DNA of 22,451 nt from HGM04593 sp045654885 (GTDB lineage: Bacteria; Bacteroidota; Bacteroidia; Bacteroidales; Bacteroidaceae), in the NCBI GenBank assembly GCA_045654885.1, contig JAZOOF010000057.1, positions 1 to 22,451 of the forward strand, given 5' to 3'. A program made the translations under genes and the position numbers. Below the pieces are notes generated by a model. That model did not search any database. It was not told the DNA's origin and saw only the letters and a list, made by a program, of their open reading frames with translations. Positions 8,446-17,025 of this stretch are shown one piece after another; positions within the stretch are counted from its first letter, which is position 1, and each line of letters begins with the position of its first letter.

Positions 8446-10185
8446 ATGGATCAGGAACTTATTAAAATGGTAACGGACAAGGCTACAGAGTGGCTTTCTC
8501 CTGCCTATGACGAAGAGACAAGAAAAGAGGTTCAGGCAATGCTCGACAACGAGGACAAAACTCCTCTCATCGACGCGTTCTACCGCGAGCTCGAGTTTGG
8601 TACCGGTGGTTTGCGTGGCATCATGGGTGCCGGCAGCAACCGCATGAACATCTACACTGTAGGTAAGGCAACGCAGGGACTTGCAAACTACCTGAACGAG
8701 TGCTTCAAGGATTTGGAGCAGATTTCAGTTGTCGTAGGTCACGACTGCCGTAACAACAGCCGTCTGTTTGCCGAGATTTCAGCAAACATCTTCTCGGCCA
8801 ACGGTATCAAGGTCTATCTCTTCGAGGACCTTCGTCCAACACCCGAGATTTCATTCGCCATCCGTCATTTGGGCTGCCAGAGCGGTGTGAACATCACAGC
8901 CAGCCACAACCCCAAAGAGTACAACGGTTACAAGGCATATTGGGACGATGGCGCACAGATGCTTGCTCCACACGACGTGAACACAATAAAGCATGTCGAG
9001 AGCGTGAGAGTAGAGGATATCAAGTTTACCGGCAACCCAGCGCTTATTGAGGTTATCGGTGAAGAGGTTGACAATGTGTTCCTCGATGCAGTAAAGGGAC
9101 TCATCATTGACCCTGCTGTCATTGAGCGCCACAAGGACCTCAAGATTGTTTATACTCCAATCCACGGTTGCGGTCGCGTGCTCATCCCCGCTTCATTGCG
9201 CCGTTGGGGCTTCGAGAATATCCACTGCGTAGAGGAGCAGATGGTTAAGGACGGTAACTTCCCGACAGTAGTTTCTCCAAACCCCGAGAACCCCGAGGCT
9301 ATGACAATGGCCGTAAACCTTGCAAAGGAGATTGATGCCGACCTTGTTATGGCATCGGACCCCGATGCCGACCGTCTTGCAATCGCTTGCAAGGACAGCA
9401 AGGGCGAGTGGGTAATCATCAACGGTAACCAGACCTGTATGATTTTCCTCTACTACATCATCACCCAGTACCGTGCACTTGGCAAGATGACCGGCAATGA
9501 GTTCGTTGTGAAGACCATCGTTACAACTGAGGTCATCAAGGAGATTGCCGAGAAGAACAACCTTAAGATGTATGACTGCTACACAGGCTTCAAGTGGATT
9601 GCCAAGGTAATCCGCGACAACGAGGGCATTGCAAAGTACATCGGTGGTGGCGAGGAGAGCTTCGGTTTCTTGGCCGAGGACTTCTGCCGCGACAAGGACT
9701 CTGTTTCGGCATGTAGCCTCATTGCTGAGGTTGCCGCATGGGCAAAGGACAACGGCAAGACACTCTATGAGATGCTCATGGATATCTATGTAGAGTATGG
9801 CTTCTCAAAGGAGATTACAGTAAACGTTGTAAAGCCGGGCAAGAGCGGTGCCGACGAGATACGCCAGATGATGGAGAACTTCCGCGCCAATCCTCTCAAG
9901 GAGATGGCCGGTGAGAAGGTTGTATGCTACAAGGACTTCAAGGCTATGAAGCAGGTTGATGCTGACGGTAATGTAACCGATATCGACATGCCGGAGCCAT
10001 CAAACGTACTCCAGTACTTCACCGAGAGCGGTCACAAGGTTTCTGTACGTCCTTCGGGAACAGAACCCAAAATCAAGTTCTACATGGAGGCTAAGGGTAA
10101 GATGGGTTGCCGCAACTGCTATGCCGACGCTGTTGCCAAGGCCGATGCTACCATCGAGGCCATGAAACAGGCAATGGGAATTTGA
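8446..10185 (+). CDS. Phosphoglucomutase/phosphomannomutase
   Basis: A 579-residue cytoplasmic alpha-D-phosphohexomutase. All four active-site regions are intact and in order: TASHNPKEYNG (151-161, phosphoserine Ser153), the magnesium loop DPDADR (305-310), the sugar-binding GGEESFG (401-407) and the phosphate-binding RPSGTEPK (535-542). Such enzymes interconvert hexose 1- and 6-phosphates, feeding nucleotide-sugar synthesis and glycogen or sugar catabolism. The length and the early FGTGGLRG (51-58) fit the long PGM2-like phospho-sugar mutase branch found across Bacteroidota. Substrate preference (glucose, mannose or ribose phosphate) cannot be settled from motifs. It has its own promoter and is followed by a terminator, so it is likely monocistronic. 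Its closeness to the glycan genes makes a precursor-supply role plausible but unproven. Confidence 0.93.
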   Translation: MDQELIKMVTDKATEWLSPAYDEETRKEVQAMLDNEDKTPLIDAFYRELEFGTGGLRGIMGAGSNRMNIYTVGKATQGLANYLNECFKDLEQISVVVGHDCRNNSRLFAEISANIFSANGIKVYLFEDLRPTPEISFAIRHLGCQSGVNITASHNPKEYNGYKAYWDDGAQMLAPHDVNTIKHVESVRVEDIKFTGNPALIEVIGEEVDNVFLDAVKGLIIDPAVIERHKDLKIVYTPIHGCGRVLIPASLRRWGFENIHCVEEQMVKDGNFPTVVSPNPENPEAMTMAVNLAKEIDADLVMASDPDADRLAIACKDSKGEWVIINGNQTCMIFLYYIITQYRALGKMTGNEFVVKTIVTTEVIKEIAEKNNLKMYDCYTGFKWIAKVIRDNEGIAKYIGGGEESFGFLAEDFCRDKDSVSACSLIAEVAAWAKDNGKTLYEMLMDIYVEYGFSKEITVNVVKPGKSGADEIRQMMENFRANPLKEMAGEKVVCYKDFKAMKQVDADGNVTDIDMPEPSNVLQYFTESGHKVSVRPSGTEPKIKFYMEAKGKMGCRNCYADAVAKADATIEAMKQAMGI

Positions 10186-10198
10186 TAAACTGAAAGCT

Positions 10199-10299
10199 GC
10201 GAGTAAGCGAGTGTGTGGAAGTTTACTTACACACAAAGCGAGCGAAGCAGGTTCAATAGCACGAAGTGCGGTTAAAGTTTTTGCAAAAGGGTAAAACCC
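10199..10299. other. Hairpin-rich intergenic stretch after the mutase gene
   Basis: The 307-bp gap 10186-10492 has no convincing coding frame. Its first part holds GCGAG three times (10199, 10207, 10238), a hairpin with GTGTGT/ACACAC and AAGT/ACTT arms (10211-10234), a GCAC-GAA-GTGC hairpin (10259-10269), a TTTTGCAAAA palindrome (10279-10288) and a GGGT-AAA-ACCC hairpin (10289-10299). It may be a structured 3'UTR, a small RNA or a dispersed intergenic repeat. Confidence 0.4.
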
Positions 10300-10310
10300 A
10301 TTTATATGAT

Positions 10311-10344
10311 AAAAACCACGAGTTCAGCAACTCGTGGTTTTTTT
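10311..10344 (+). terminator. Rho-independent terminator of the mutase gene
   Basis: A perfect 13-bp stem (10311-10323 with 10330-10342, core CCACGAGT/ACTCGTGG), a 6-base loop and a run of T residues form a classical intrinsic terminator 125 bases after the stop codon. Confidence 0.9.
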
Positions 10345-10407
10345 ATATTTATTGTTCTTTATTGACAAATTTGCACACTTGTGACAAACAAAAACAAGCT
10401 ATATTGC

Positions 10408-10436
10408 TTTGCGTGATTGGTTTTTTGTTATCTTCG
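10408..10436 (+). promoter_or_regulatory. Promoter of the acyl-CoA synthetase gene
   Basis: TTTG (10408-10411), a 17-bp spacer and TATCTTCG (10429-10436) form a good Bacteroidota promoter. Transcription would start around 10443, leaving a leader of about 50 bases. Confidence 0.65.
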
Positions 10437-10452
10437 TAACTGTTAAACCGAT

Positions 10453-10467
10453 GAGGCCAATGGCCTC
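10453..10467 (+). promoter_or_regulatory. 5'UTR hairpin before the acyl-CoA synthetase gene
   Basis: GAGGCC-AAT-GGCCTC is a perfect 6-bp GC-rich stem with a triloop. It lies just after the predicted transcription start and 25 bases before the ATG. It could stabilise the mRNA or serve as an operator. No T-run follows, so it is not a terminator. Confidence 0.4.
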
Positions 10468-10492
10468 CCATTCATAAAAAAACAGAACAGTT

Positions 10493-12400
10493 ATGAAAAA
10501 AACATTGGTAGATCTTTTTGAGGAGTCGGTGAGATTGTATCCAAACAACACCTTCCTCTTGGAGAAAACAGACAAGAAAGAGGGTTTCAAGCCAACGACA
10601 TACGCGCAGGTTAAGGAGCAGGTGTACCGTTTGGGTGCGGGTTTTCAGGCGCTTGGTGTAAAGAAAGGCGATAATATGGCTCTTTTGAGCGAAGGCTGCA
10701 ACATGTGGGTGATTGGTGAGCTTGCAATGTTCTATGCCGGTGCAGTGAACGTGCCTCTTTCAATAAAGCTTGAGGAGAGTAATGACCTGTTGTTCCGTCT
10801 TGTGCATGGCGATGTAAAGTTCATTCTTGTATCCAACTATCAGTTAAGGAAGGTACGTGCCATCAAGGACAAACTTCCCGAGGTGAAGAAAATCATTGTC
10901 TTTGGCAATGCCGGTGAACTCGAAGAGGGCGAGGTGCATGCTGACGAGGTATTCAAGATGGGCGACGAGTTTCTCAAAAAACACACTCTCGAGGAGTTCC
11001 TTGCTGTCGGTCAGTCGCTTGTCAATGACGATATTGCTACAATTACATATACCAGCGGTACCACAGCCGACCCCAAAGGTGTTGTACTCACACACCGCAA
11101 CTACACGGCAAATGTAGAGCAGGCATCTACGCTGGTGCACATTGACGAGAATTGGCGCACACTCATAATACTGCCTCTCGACCACTGCTTCGCCCACGTT
11201 GTAGGTTTCTACATAATGATGTCAAAGGGTGCAACGGCTGCAACTGTTCAGGTTGGCCGCACAGGTCTCGAGACATTGAAGAATATTCCACTTAATATTA
11301 AAGAGGTACGTCCTCACTTCATCCTCTCCGTTCCTTCGTTGGCAAAGACCTTCAAGAAGAACATAGAGGGTACCATACGTTCAAAGGGCAAGTTTACCGA
11401 GACTCTCTTCAACTGGGGTATGGCAGTACGTCAGGCCTATTACGGCGAGAGTAATATCGATTCAAAGGGCATGCGTGCCATGCTTAAACCGCTCGTGGCA
11501 CTGTTTGACAAACTCATCTTCTCAAAGGTGCGCGAGAACTTCGGTGGCGAACTCCGTTTCTTTGTAGGTGGCGGTGCGTTGCTCGACAAGGAGTTGCAGA
11601 ACTTCTACCTTGGTGTGGGCATGCCTATGTATCAGGGCTATGGTCTTTCCGAAGCTACTCCCGTAATCTCGTCAAACGGCCCCGACCTCTACCGTTTCGG
11701 TTCAAGCGGTAAGCTTGTGAAGCCTATCGAGCTCAAGATTTGTGATGCCGACGGCAAGGAACTGCCTGTTGGCGAGCTTGGCGAGATTGTGGTGAAGGGC
11801 GAGAACGTGATGGCCGGCTATTGGAAGAACCCGACAGCTTCGGCCGAGACTGTGCGTGACGGTTATCTATACACCGGTGACCTCGGATATATGTCGAGCG
11901 AGGGACTGCTCTATGTGAAGGGTCGTTTCAAGAGCCTCCTTATTTCGAGCGATGGCGAGAAGTACAGCCCCGAGGGTATTGAGGAGGCTTTTGTGAGCCT
12001 TTGCCCCACAGTAGACCAGGTGATTCTCTACAACAACCAGTCGCCTTATACCATCGCTCTCATTGTGCCCAACAAGGACAATATCAAACGCATGCTTGCC
12101 GAGAAGGGTGTTGACCTTGCAACCGAGGAGGGACGCAAGGCTGCATGCGACCTCGTGAAGGCCGATGTCGATTCGTTCAAGAAGGGTGGGGCTAATGCCG
12201 GAATGTTCCCCGAGCGTTGGTTGCCAAGTTGCTTTGCAGTGTTGCCCGAGGCTTTCACAGAGCAGAACGGAATGATGAACAGTACAATGAAAGTGGTGCG
12301 CGGCAAGGTTGAGAAATTCTATAAGGAGCGCATAGACATCCTCTACTCGCCCGATGGCAAGAACCTTTATGAACAGCATAACATTGATGCGTTCAAATAA
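10493..12400 (+). CDS. Long-chain acyl-CoA synthetase (AMP-binding enzyme)
   Basis: A 635-residue ANL-superfamily adenylating enzyme. The phosphate-binding loop TYTSGTTADPKGV (185-197), YGLSEATP (383-390), the ribose-binding TGDLG (461-465) and the hinge region KGRFKS (477-482) are in the usual order. It ligates a fatty acid to coenzyme A through an acyl-adenylate, supplying lipid synthesis or recycling fatty acids. The length and the C-terminal GEKYSPEGIEE segment (488-498) fit the bacterial long-chain FadD-type or AMP-ligase group. The usual catalytic Lys in the C-terminal domain is not obvious from the tail, so chain-length and CoA specificity are uncertain. No signal peptide is present. 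It is monocistronic, with a strong promoter and terminator. Confidence 0.88.
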   Translation: MKKTLVDLFEESVRLYPNNTFLLEKTDKKEGFKPTTYAQVKEQVYRLGAGFQALGVKKGDNMALLSEGCNMWVIGELAMFYAGAVNVPLSIKLEESNDLLFRLVHGDVKFILVSNYQLRKVRAIKDKLPEVKKIIVFGNAGELEEGEVHADEVFKMGDEFLKKHTLEEFLAVGQSLVNDDIATITYTSGTTADPKGVVLTHRNYTANVEQASTLVHIDENWRTLIILPLDHCFAHVVGFYIMMSKGATAATVQVGRTGLETLKNIPLNIKEVRPHFILSVPSLAKTFKKNIEGTIRSKGKFTETLFNWGMAVRQAYYGESNIDSKGMRAMLKPLVALFDKLIFSKVRENFGGELRFFVGGGALLDKELQNFYLGVGMPMYQGYGLSEATPVISSNGPDLYRFGSSGKLVKPIELKICDADGKELPVGELGEIVVKGENVMAGYWKNPTASAETVRDGYLYTGDLGYMSSEGLLYVKGRFKSLLISSDGEKYSPEGIEEAFVSLCPTVDQVILYNNQSPYTIALIVPNKDNIKRMLAEKGVDLATEEGRKAACDLVKADVDSFKKGGANAGMFPERWLPSCFAVLPEAFTEQNGMMNSTMKVVRGKVEKFYKERIDILYSPDGKNLYEQHNIDAFK

Positions 12401-12404
12401 TGGA

Positions 12405-12446
12405 GACAAAAAAATGTTCACTCTGCGGAGTGAACATTTTTTTGTC
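12405..12446. terminator. Bidirectional rho-independent terminator
   Basis: A perfect 19-bp inverted repeat (12405-12423 and 12428-12446) with a 4-base TGCG loop carries A/T tracts in both arms. It lies 4 bases after the acyl-CoA synthetase stop and 16 bases beyond the stop of the convergent GH89 gene, so it can end both transcripts. Confidence 0.92.
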
Positions 12447-12462
12447 TTATTGTATCGGCTGA

Positions 12463-15400
12463 TTATCTGAACATTCTTTTCTTGCCATTGACAATGTATA
12501 TTCCTTTTTGTGGCTTCTTCTCCTGTCTGCGACCCAGGAGGTCATAGACGGAGTCGTTCTTTGCACTTATCGTCGTGCTTTTTATGCCCGATGATTTCTG
12601 TATTGCATTGTACAGCTCACTCAATCGCTTATATATGGCCTCGAGTTCACTCTCGTCCATGCTGTTGTCATACACGCTCTTTGCAATTACCACAAGGTCA
12701 TACAAAGCCTCTACATCCTCGGCCTTTACGCTGTTGTATTCGCTGTTTACTGTGGCCTTTGAACTCATGGCATAGAGCTCGAACTCACCCATGTGCCAAT
12801 ATGTACGTTCTGCAGTGACTTTGAAACGCATATATCTGCACTCCTTGTTGCCGAACTCTCCCGAATGGAAATCGCTGCTTGGCTTTTGTGGCAACCCCTC
12901 AGAAACTGTATAACTATTCCGGTAATCCTGCTTGTTGTTGCTGAGCATTACAGTGATGGCATCGGGGTAGTCCGAACCGCTTGTGGTGTTTCGTGTGTTA
13001 TAGTAGAACCTGAAAGTCGAGTATGCGTTCTCATTGCCAAGGTCTACCTCTATATAATGGTAACCCTCGCTCGTTCCCACACTGTGCCAGTTGGTGTGGA
13101 AAAAACGGCTTGCATCGTTCTTTACACCATCCACCAGATAACTGATTTTTCCCTCTTGCGGGTCGGGAGCGTTTGACCACAGATAGTATGCTTTGTTGCT
13201 GTCACTTGTCTGCAGCGCAAGCTTTGTGGTCTTGCCTTGTGGCTCAACCGTCGCAATGCACTTTATAAGGTACTCGGCATTTGCAATTAGTGCGCCAAGC
13301 TCCTTTCTGCCCTCTCCTTTGTTGAATATGGCAGTGTATGTCGCGTCCTCACGTGCATACATCGTAATCTCGGGCTCTGTTGAGAGGACGCGTCCATAGC
13401 TGTCTTTCCAACAAAGGAATTCTGTTCCTTCCTTTGGTTCAGCCTTTATGCTGAACTCCACGCCCTTTGTTACATCCCACTCCTCTCTTGTCGAGCCGTC
13501 GGGTGTCTCATCGGTCCAAACCGCGACATTGCCCCATTCGCTGTTGTTTGCCTTTACGGTAATGTGTGAAGCTGTTTGTGAGAACTCTGTTACGTTTATG
13601 ACAATCTCGTACACCGGGCGTATTGAGGCTTCCTTTGCACCCTTCATCGATGGCTTGCCGTTGTTGTCCCATGCACCGTCGAAACGCAGACGCATGTGTG
13701 TCATTCCAAGAGGCATGTCATAAGGCAACAGCACATTAATCTTTCCGGAGCATACGGCGGTGTTCTGTGCTCCCTCACTTCCTGTGCTTTTCAGCAGTTC
13801 GCCGTTGTCGTCGAAATCTCCGTCACCGTTCAGGTCAATGAATGCTCTCATGTAGCAATATTTCAATCCGTCATTTCCACCGTTGTCATATTCGATGTCG
13901 AAACTTGCACCTTGCGGAATATTGATGATTTTCTGAACTGTTGTGAACAACTGTTCGGGAGCAGCCGTTGTTTCGTAGATTGACTCTGAAGGGCGGTTGT
14001 AGTAAGCGAACCTTATGTTGTGCACAAACTGCTTGTAGCCTGTAATGTCGGGGTATGTGGCGGTTGCACCTTCTATAACACCCCATTTGTTCTCTATGAA
14101 ATTGGCCGTGAATGTTGCATCCTCCTTGCCATAATAGATGAAGGGGTTGCTGTTGCTCACAACGTTACCCTTTGCATCGCTCCAGTTGCTGAAGTTGTAT
14201 CCTGTATTTGGTGTGGCCGTAATCTTTACCGCCTCCTTGTTTGTGATACTGAGCTTGTCTGTTCCTTCGATAGCAACAGCGCCATTTGCTCCGGCAACGG
14301 CCGTTACAGTGCGCTCCTCGGTTATCTTCTCCACAATGGCAATGCTGAATGTTATGCTTGTGCCGTCGCTGTATGTCACGGTTGCTTTTGTCTTGCCAAT
14401 CTCTGCATCGGCCGGTATGGCAACTGTGTTGCTTGTGAACTTTTCGCTTTCCGATGCAGCACCGTCGGCATTGATGTCAATCCATGCAGATGTGATGTCA
14501 ACATCCTTGCCTATTTCGAGCGGAAGCTCTGCCACCTGTCCGCGGTATACCTCTGCAATAACATCGCTCTTTGTCGCATCGCGTTCCACGCCCATCGGGA
14601 ACAGGTAGTTCTTGTCTGTACCCTTTACACGGCCGAAGTATTTACCGAATGTCCTTACGGCTTTTTCGGTTGCACTCATGTCGCTTGGGATAATAACCTT
14701 TGAATAGTCATAGTCGGTGTAATTTACTGTCCATGGATATTCGAAACCGTTGTACCAATCGTTCGAAGGTGCATTGCCGTTGTTCTCGAAGAAGTGTTTC
14801 CAACGCTTGTAGTGGAAATCCTTGATTAGGCCTGCCCAGCAACGGTTTGAGTAGTCGTGCAGGTCGGTGTTGCCCTTTGACCACACTGTCACCTGTGTGC
14901 GTGCGTTCCACTCCAGCCAGTTGCGGTCATTGGTTGTTGTGCCCTCCACCTCGTCGGCTATGTTGCGTGCAAGGCTTGTCCAGCGCTCAAGCTTGAAGTT
15001 TTCGTCATATGAGAGCATTTCGTCAAGGTCGAGCATCAGCTGCAGGTAGAGTTTGTAGAGCCGCTCGTATTCGGCATTCTCCTTTGCGTCGCGTGCAGCC
15101 GTTATCATAGGCAACAGTTCCGCGGCATAGTCAACCATCGCCTGACGTATGATATCGATGACATCGTAGTTGTAGTTTGCAACGCCGTCCTTGGTGTTAA
15201 CAAGGTTGCTTATTGAAATAAGTTCATCTGCTGCCAGAAGGACATCCTGTGTGTCCCAATAGATAGCCGAAGTACTCCAGCTCGAAACGCTCTTTACGTT
15301 CCATGACGGGCGTGCAAGGATTACCGCCTCCGATGTTCCCTGCTGGTCGGTAGGGCATGCCCAAACCGAGTTTTTCAGAATCTGCATTGCCGAGTTGGCT

Positions 15401-16920
15401 TTGTCGTTCTTTATTCCATATCGTGAGTGGGTGTACTCCTGGAGCCATTCATCAACAGTTGGGCGATTGCTCGGGTTCATCCATGGGAGCTCGAACAGCA
15501 TGTCATACAACACCGGGTTGGTCTCAGTTCCCTCGGGGGTTGCGCCTATTCCCTGCATGTTGTTCCCCTTTGCAAGTGCACGGAAATAGTCGTTCATGGT
15601 GCTCTCCAGACGTCCGTGCATTCCGCTGCGTCCGCCAAAGTTATGCAACATGCAGAAAATATATGGGCGGCTTGCGAAGTAGTCGGTGTTCCATTTTGCT
15701 TTACCTGGTGCGTCCGAGAAAAGGTCGAGTCCAATGAAACGGTCGCCATAGCTGCTCATTGCTTTGAAAGCACCGCTCTGTGGTACTCCCTGCCAATACT
15801 GGATAATCCATTTAGGCTGTTCGGGCGCATTGTATTTTGCTTTTTCCTCGGCGGGCACGTTGTTGTAGTAGCTGTCGAGGTATGCCATTATGTTTGGGTA
15901 ACAGTTCTCGTTCGTAACACCGCTTGGCAATGCCCCCTCGTGGAAAGGGTCTATGCTGTAGAACTCCGATACACCCATCACCTTTTCAAGGTGCTTGTAA
16001 TATACGGCCGCGAATGTGCGGTAGCTCTGGCTTGCTGGCTTCAGTATGTCGGGGCGTGTGTAGCCACCTGCCCATGTACCGTTGTTTATGACATCGTTTC
16101 TGTTGAATCCGTCTATGGTGTAGTTTACTATGCAGTTGGGTACCTGTCCGCTGAAGCCGGGGATTACAGGCTGCATGCCAAGCTCACGCATGCGCCGGAG
16201 CATGTCGCGGCAGAGTTGCTCCTGGCGGGTGTACCACCAGTCGGGGTTGCCGTTCATCTTTACATCGGGGGCATTTATTGTTCCACCCCAACCCTCAAGG
16301 TTGTTCATGGCAAACCAAGCTATGAATCCGGGACCTGCAATATACTTGTTTATGTCATCCTCGCTCACACCCAGTTCGCGCAGGAAGTTGCGTGTCACGA
16401 CATCAAGACCAACAAGGTTCAATGGGGCATTTATGCCGTGCAGGGCCATCCAGTCAATCTCCTTCTGCCAGCGCTCCCATGTCCAGAAAGCCATGGAATA
16501 TGAGAATGTACAGGTGTTGAAATCGTAACAGTATTTAGTGTTGCACTCATGCCTCTCTTCACCGGTGGGGACGGGGAGTTCTGCATCCGCAAGGTCGGTA
16601 GTGAGGTTGTTCCATGTAAGGTTAATGTGTGCATAGTGGTTCAGATACCAGTTTATACCTGTGGCAACTGATAATTGGTTATTACCCTTGATGCAAGGCT
16701 TCCCGTTCTGTGATGTTATTATGAACACATCCTTGCCATCTTTGGCAAGGGCGGCATCAATCACAATCTCGAACTTGTCGGCTGCTCCGTTACCGCCAAT
16801 GCGGTTTATCAGTGCGGTAATCGCCTGCTGCGGTGTTGCCTCCGGGGCTTGTGCTTTTGCCGTGTTTGCTGTCAAAAGTGTTACAAGAAGTAACAGAACG
16901 GTTAAAATACGATTTCTCAT
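12463..16920 (-). CDS. Secreted multidomain alpha-N-acetylglucosaminidase (GH89, NAGLU-like)
   Basis: A 1485-residue exported enzyme. After a signal peptide (1-24, TAKAQ) come a NAGLU N-domain (about 26-115), a catalytic barrel (about 125-465) and an alpha-helical NAGLU C-domain (about 470-735). Candidate catalytic acids, by analogy with human NAGLU, are E328 in DPFHEG and E463 in TPEGTETNPV. The family removes terminal alpha-linked GlcNAc from heparan sulfate fragments or gastric-type mucin. The added C-terminal modules are a DINADG loop domain (about 800-865), a bacterial beta repeat (874-942), a GEVED-like domain with the calcium-type loop DLNGDGDFDD (1029-1038), a second beta repeat (1121-1199) and a discoidin/F5-8C-like carbohydrate-binding module (about 1207-1385). 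The tail VYDLLGRR...KGIYIVNGKK (1458-1481) resembles a type IX secretion C-terminal signal. It is transcribed from its own promoter. Confidence 0.93.
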   Translation of the reverse strand: MRNRILTVLLLLVTLLTANTAKAQAPEATPQQAITALINRIGGNGAADKFEIVIDAALAKDGKDVFIITSQNGKPCIKGNNQLSVATGINWYLNHYAHINLTWNNLTTDLADAELPVPTGEERHECNTKYCYDFNTCTFSYSMAFWTWERWQKEIDWMALHGINAPLNLVGLDVVTRNFLRELGVSEDDINKYIAGPGFIAWFAMNNLEGWGGTINAPDVKMNGNPDWWYTRQEQLCRDMLRRMRELGMQPVIPGFSGQVPNCIVNYTIDGFNRNDVINNGTWAGGYTRPDILKPASQSYRTFAAVYYKHLEKVMGVSEFYSIDPFHEGALPSGVTNENCYPNIMAYLDSYYNNVPAEEKAKYNAPEQPKWIIQYWQGVPQSGAFKAMSSYGDRFIGLDLFSDAPGKAKWNTDYFASRPYIFCMLHNFGGRSGMHGRLESTMNDYFRALAKGNNMQGIGATPEGTETNPVLYDMLFELPWMNPSNRPTVDEWLQEYTHSRYGIKNDKANSAMQILKNSVWACPTDQQGTSEAVILARPSWNVKSVSSWSTSAIYWDTQDVLLAADELISISNLVNTKDGVANYNYDVIDIIRQAMVDYAAELLPMITAARDAKENAEYERLYKLYLQLMLDLDEMLSYDENFKLERWTSLARNIADEVEGTTTNDRNWLEWNARTQVTVWSKGNTDLHDYSNRCWAGLIKDFHYKRWKHFFENNGNAPSNDWYNGFEYPWTVNYTDYDYSKVIIPSDMSATEKAVRTFGKYFGRVKGTDKNYLFPMGVERDATKSDVIAEVYRGQVAELPLEIGKDVDITSAWIDINADGAASESEKFTSNTVAIPADAEIGKTKATVTYSDGTSITFSIAIVEKITEERTVTAVAGANGAVAIEGTDKLSITNKEAVKITATPNTGYNFSNWSDAKGNVVSNSNPFIYYGKEDATFTANFIENKWGVIEGATATYPDITGYKQFVHNIRFAYYNRPSESIYETTAAPEQLFTTVQKIINIPQGASFDIEYDNGGNDGLKYCYMRAFIDLNGDGDFDDNGELLKSTGSEGAQNTAVCSGKINVLLPYDMPLGMTHMRLRFDGAWDNNGKPSMKGAKEASIRPVYEIVINVTEFSQTASHITVKANNSEWGNVAVWTDETPDGSTREEWDVTKGVEFSIKAEPKEGTEFLCWKDSYGRVLSTEPEITMYAREDATYTAIFNKGEGRKELGALIANAEYLIKCIATVEPQGKTTKLALQTSDSNKAYYLWSNAPDPQEGKISYLVDGVKNDASRFFHTNWHSVGTSEGYHYIEVDLGNENAYSTFRFYYNTRNTTSGSDYPDAITVMLSNNKQDYRNSYTVSEGLPQKPSSDFHSGEFGNKECRYMRFKVTAERTYWHMGEFELYAMSSKATVNSEYNSVKAEDVEALYDLVVIAKSVYDNSMDESELEAIYKRLSELYNAIQKSSGIKSTTISAKNDSVYDLLGRRQEKKPQKGIYIVNGKKRMFR

Positions 16921-16972
16921 TATTTTTGTATTAATTTATTGGCACACTATTGCTGTGTTGTTATTCTGTCTG

Positions 16973-17001
16973 CAAAATTAATATAAATTATGCATAATCA
17001 A
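16973..17001 (-). promoter_or_regulatory. Promoter of the GH89 gene with a palindromic spacer
   Basis: On the minus strand a TTG -33 element (complement of 16999-17001), an 18-bp spacer and a perfect TAATTTTG -7 box (complement of 16973-16980) stand about 50 bases upstream of the GH89 ATG. The spacer contains ATTATGCATAAT (16987-16998), a perfect 12-bp palindrome touching the -33 box, which could be an operator. Confidence 0.7.
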
Positions 17002-17025
17002 TTGGAACACTGCAGTTTTATCTTC

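Noticed and set aside
14020..14703. Another long antisense open frame opposite the GH89 C-terminal modules
   Set aside because: Same reasoning: Cys-rich, no motif, no promoter or spacing that suggests a gene.
15427..16503. A 358-codon open frame on the plus strand, antisense to the GH89 gene
   Set aside because: It lies fully inside a gene with complete catalytic motifs on the other strand and shows Cys/Val/His-rich composition with no recognisable domain. It is a reading-frame shadow.
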